From: Sesamum alatum
Taxonomy: Eukaryota > Streptophyta > Magnoliopsida > Lamiales > Pedaliaceae
Assembly: GCA_034509735.1 (NCBI GenBank)
Contig: JACGWO010000010.1
Coordinates: 8,817,193-8,881,192, forward strand
Length of the DNA: 64,000 bases
Reading direction: 5' to 3'
Shown: piece after piece, positions 60,761 to 64,000 of the stretch
Layout: each line of letters starts with the position of its first letter
Numbering within the stretch: position 1 is the first letter of the stretch
Translations under genes and position numbers: made by a program
The notes under the pieces: generated by a model
What the model saw: only the letters and a program-made list of their open reading frames with translations
The model's database searches: none
Told to the model about the DNA's origin: nothing

Positions 60761-61542
60761 GTGTTTGGTTTAGAGGAATAGATGGAATGAAAGTAAAATT
60801 GGATGTATATGGATCTCCTTCGGAGTCCAATTTCGTTTCCGTCCGAAATTGGGCGGAAAAGTGAAAGTATAATGCCAAAAAAACAAAAAAATACATATTT
60901 TATTTTAATTACTCTATTGCCCATATATATATATATATTTTTTCTTTAATTATTTTCTCCTTCCTGCTGATAATACCGTACATAATAAACCAGATAAAAG
61001 AAAATCAAATCGTTGGAAAAACTAGTACGTCCAAGTCAACAATCCGGTAAACATACTTTGAATTTGCAAATTTTCAGAACTTTTTATTACTAATTTGCTA
61101 TTAAGTTTTATTGAATAATCCTTTTCCCTCTTCCTGCCACCGACACTTGTAATTTTTATTTTATTTAAACTGAATAATTTAGAATAAATGAACAATATTC
61201 GTTTTGATTAATATTTTTATTTATAAAAATATTATTTTTCTTTTTTGATATATATTTTTATTAATAAGGTTTTTAAATATTTGATATTAGTATAATATTA
61301 ACTTGTTTATTTTCTAATACAAAATGAAGAGAAAGGGTTAAACTGTAAAATTATAAAAATTAGTATTTTCTTCTCAATCTATTTTTCTCGTATCAAACAA
61401 GGGGAAGTATTTGAAATTTACTCCCCTTCTAATCATACAAAACAACTTTAAGGAAAACTATTATTCTTTCCTTTCCCTTTCCCCTTTCCTTCCCCCTCCC
61501 TCTTTCACTTCCCCTTTCCTCTCATTTGAACCAAACAGACCC
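60761..61542. mobile_element. Tourist-like (PIF/Harbinger) MITE
   Basis: The right end reads (reverse complement) GGGTCTGTTTGGTTCAAATG; the left end starts GTGTTTGGTTTAGAGG. A TTA lies at both borders (60758-60760 and 61543-61545), the Harbinger target duplication. The subterminal part is rich in 'ggaaagggga'. Non-coding and AT-rich in the centre. Confidence 0.6.
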
Positions 61543-61928
61543 TTAATCAATAATTATATAGCTATATTAATATCACAATAGATTAAATCATTAAGGAACA
61601 TATATAATAAAGAACAATAAACTCATAATATATCAATATAATAAAAATAATAAAATAAATTATAATAAATTTAAATAAAGTAAAATAAATATATTTACAT
61701 ATCTGATGAGACTAGATACGTATTAGAATTTATGATCTCAAATTTATTCATAATTTTAATCTTAATCACTAAATTAAGATATCATTATTTATTTATTTTT
61801 TTCATTTGTCTTAAATCATGCCGTAGGGATCATTTGGAAATGTTATTAAACTTTGTACGAGTCGTAGGACTAAAGTTTGGTAAGCTAACGACGGCTTTAT
61901 CATCACTCAAGGTCTGTCAATTACAAGG

Positions 61929-61963
61929 TTTTTTTTTTTTTTTTTTTTTGGGGGGGGGGGGGG
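61929..61963 (+). repeat. T20-G15 homopolymer junction
   Basis: Twenty T followed directly by fifteen G. The G run could form a quadruplex on this strand. It may also be a place of assembly error. Confidence 0.85.
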
Positions 61964-62159
61964 TGTTTACAATTATAGGTGTTCAAATTTTAATAAATTG
62001 ATCAAATAAAATTGAAATTGAAAAAAATGGTATATACTAAAATCAAGTTTGGTATTCGATTTTCATTTTGTTGAAAATTTGGTAGCAGATTCAAATTTTA
62101 GTGTCGGTTTATCGACCCGTATTAAATATCGAAATGTTATATTTATATATTTAATGTTT

Positions 62160-63350
62160 TGGAAAATTACAATAATCTCCTCTATATTTGATATAATTAT
62201 GAATATTTTATTATTTTTAAAAAATTACAAATACCCCCTTAAAATTTATAATTTTTAACTAATGGCATGAAATTGTCTATTTTGCCTTAGATTTTTTTTT
62301 TTATTAAATTTGATGTGAGCAAAAAATGCTCAATCACAGTAGTCTTCCAGGACTTGAACGTAATGGACCTGTATTTTGCAATTTTGGACAAGGGACTTGC
62401 AAAAAAAATGTTAGACTCTGATGCTCAAGTCAATAAGCAATTTGAGAATTAATAAGCTCGAATGTATAAAGAATTGACAGAGAATGAAGAGCATAAAGTG
62501 TGCTAAGTGCAATTTTAAAAGGAACTCGTGTATTCAGAGTGTAGAGAGACATTACTTATCCAGCGAAGGGAGCTGATATTTATAGAGAGAGTTCATTGGG
62601 GGAGGAGAGTTCTAAGGGGGGTAGGACTCCTAGGGGATCGGTCGAGGCCTCCCTAGAGTCCTACTCGTCTTGGCCTCCTAGAAATGAGGGGTCGGTTGAG
62701 AGATCCGTCCTAGATTCAAGGAGGGGGCTTATCCAATCTGATCCTGATTTGGGTTGACCAAGTCTTTGGACTCTTCACCGAGAGTCCGTCCTCCAAACGC
62801 CTCCTTGGTCTTGGCCACGCTTTCTTGTGGGCTTCCGCCTCGTGGGCTGTAAGTGGGCCGCCTTCACCAATCCTTCTCTCCTGGGCCTTTTCCCTCTACT
62901 TGGGCCTTGATCCCTCCTTTGAGGAGGGCCTGACCTGGTCCTCGGGGCGGGCCTGGCACTGACTTTCCTCAACTGGACTAGAGGCTATTGGGTTATTTTT
63001 CTTTTGGGCTCGTCTCTTGTATATGGTCCTTCCAGTTCTTGGGCCGTTCACTTGGGCCGACTATTTTATGCATACCAAAATTCTAGAAAAATCAGTTGAG
63101 AAAAATTAAGAAACATAAAAAATATCTTCCTACGCATTATAGTCCAACAAAATTTCAAAAAGTTTTAAAAATTAATAAAAAGTAATTCAGTTTACATAAG
63201 GGCATTTTGGTTAGTTCATCCATAAAAATGGATGTAAAGGGATTATTTGTTAGACGTTTACAAACCTCAGGGGGTATTTGTAATTTTTAAAAAATTGAGA
63301 GAATATCCATAATTATACCAAATCTAGGGAGAGGTCATTGTAATTCACAC
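62160..63350. repeat. Foldback MITE family 2, copy C, split by a solo LTR
   Basis: The left part (62160-62310) and right part (63078-63350) together correspond to the element at 55206-55603, including 'gcattatagtccaacaaaatt' and 'cataagggcattttggttagtt'. The interruption is the LTR at 62311-63077. Confidence 0.75.
62311..63077 (+). mobile_element. Solo LTR with AAATT target duplication
   Basis: A 767-bp block starting TGATGTGAGC and ending CATACCA, flanked by the 5-bp repeat AAATT (62306-62310 and 63078-63082). It contains a TATTTATAGAGAGA promoter-like stretch at about 62577-62590 and a GC-richer 3' half. No internal retroelement sequence remains, so it is a solo LTR, probably of a gypsy element (inference from layout). 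Confidence 0.83.
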
Positions 63351-64000
63351 TTAATTGTTTATACATAATCTTATATATATTAATTATGTGTGTACTATTT
63401 TATTATTTTACTTTATTAAAATTAAAAATAAATAAATATTAAACTTAATCATTATTTTTATTATTTATTTTTGAAATATTATTTTATATTTAATAAAAGA
63501 AGTGTAGTTTACCGATACCAAATCAAAATACCAAAAATAAAATAAAAAAATTCAACAGTTATCAAAGCTGAATCGTTTTATCTATATTTCTATACTAAAA
63601 CAACCCATTGTTTTACTTATAAAGAGTGCTTACTTACACCGCGACATTAATTTTTTGTTATACCAATAATATTTTTAAGTTTCTTTTTTTAAATATGATA
63701 TGTTAATTTATATATTTTTTAATTTATAATATATTATAAAATATAAAATATTATTTATTATATGCACGCATGAATATTACACTTCAACTAATTTGATATA
63801 ACATTTGACACGCAAAAGTTTTGGTTTATCGAAATTCCAAATGAGTTGAGTTTGGTGTCACAGAATCCCTAATTACAACCTCTATTCAAATGGATGAAAT
63901 CATGAAAATGTGCAATTAAGGTAATAGTTCAGTAAGTATATTGTAATTGAGCCAAAAATTAATCCTACAAATTGATTTATTTTTCTATGATATTGATTTA
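63351..64000. other. AT-rich end of the window
   Basis: A Helitron-like copy matching 40975-41245 lies at about 63570-63790 ('atctatatttctatacta', 'gatatgttaatttatatatttttt'). Nothing else recognised. Confidence 0.4.

Noticed and set aside
60429..60924. Two overlapping minus-strand frames of 101 and 155 residues
   Set aside because: Low-complexity Phe/Lys-rich translations of A/T runs at a MITE border; no family resemblance.
1..64000. CRISPR arrays, operons or bacterial mobile islands
   Set aside because: Genes have spliceosomal introns and plant transposons throughout; no regularly spaced direct repeats or prokaryotic gene layout were seen.

Overview
The window is nuclear DNA from a flowering plant. 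Genes are intron-rich with GT-AG introns, the two complete conserved genes (VPS35 and an At4g35930-type F-box protein) follow dicot relatives closely, and the intergenic space is packed with plant transposable elements (Ty1/copia, Ty3/gypsy, hAT, MULE, PIF/Harbinger, tRNA-derived SINEs). A eudicot is the safe reading; I cannot name the species from sequence alone.

Layout. 1-2280: decayed Ty3/gypsy gag-protease piece on the minus strand with its PBS and LTR. 2623-4830: a probable solo LTR inserted into older repeat DNA. 6803-17783 (-): VPS35, the cargo-binding core of retromer, 22 coding exons; the sequence as given carries two +1 homopolymer frameshifts. 18421-19890: a MULE-like element carrying a decayed GRF zinc-finger gene. 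About 19920-24240: a degenerate PIF/Harbinger transposon (DDE transposase plus a Myb/SANT-like ORF). 24264-26060: the 3' end and LTR of a chromovirus-type gypsy element. 26064-27945: a dead hAT transposase split by a 599-bp MULE MITE. 28024-34649 (+): the C-terminal half of a FREE1/FYVE1-like ESCRT gene, a truncated pseudogene. 35170-46900: mostly MITEs, SINEs and LTR debris. 47306-49044 (-): the F-box gene. 50048-53525: a complete gag-only LTR retrotransposon (TR-GAG type) with ACTTA target duplications. 55200-64000: MITEs, a copia internal-deletion derivative, a truncated SINE, a solo LTR and AT-rich filler.

Function. Only VPS35 and the F-box gene look like working host genes. VPS35 acts in retromer on endosomes; the F-box protein should be an SCF E3 ligase adaptor. 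The FREE1-like copy has lost its N-terminal half and the basic FYVE core, so it is unlikely to work.

Most striking observations: the gag-only element, whose LTR looks like a ribosomal-protein-type promoter with a small ATG exon and splice donor; three SINE insertions including a 58-bp 5'-truncated one with its own target duplication; the MULE MITE inside hAT, whose precise removal restores the reading frame; CpG-to-CpA decay of the FYVE motif; and the paired homopolymer frameshifts in VPS35. I did not find a clearly new multi-gene system.
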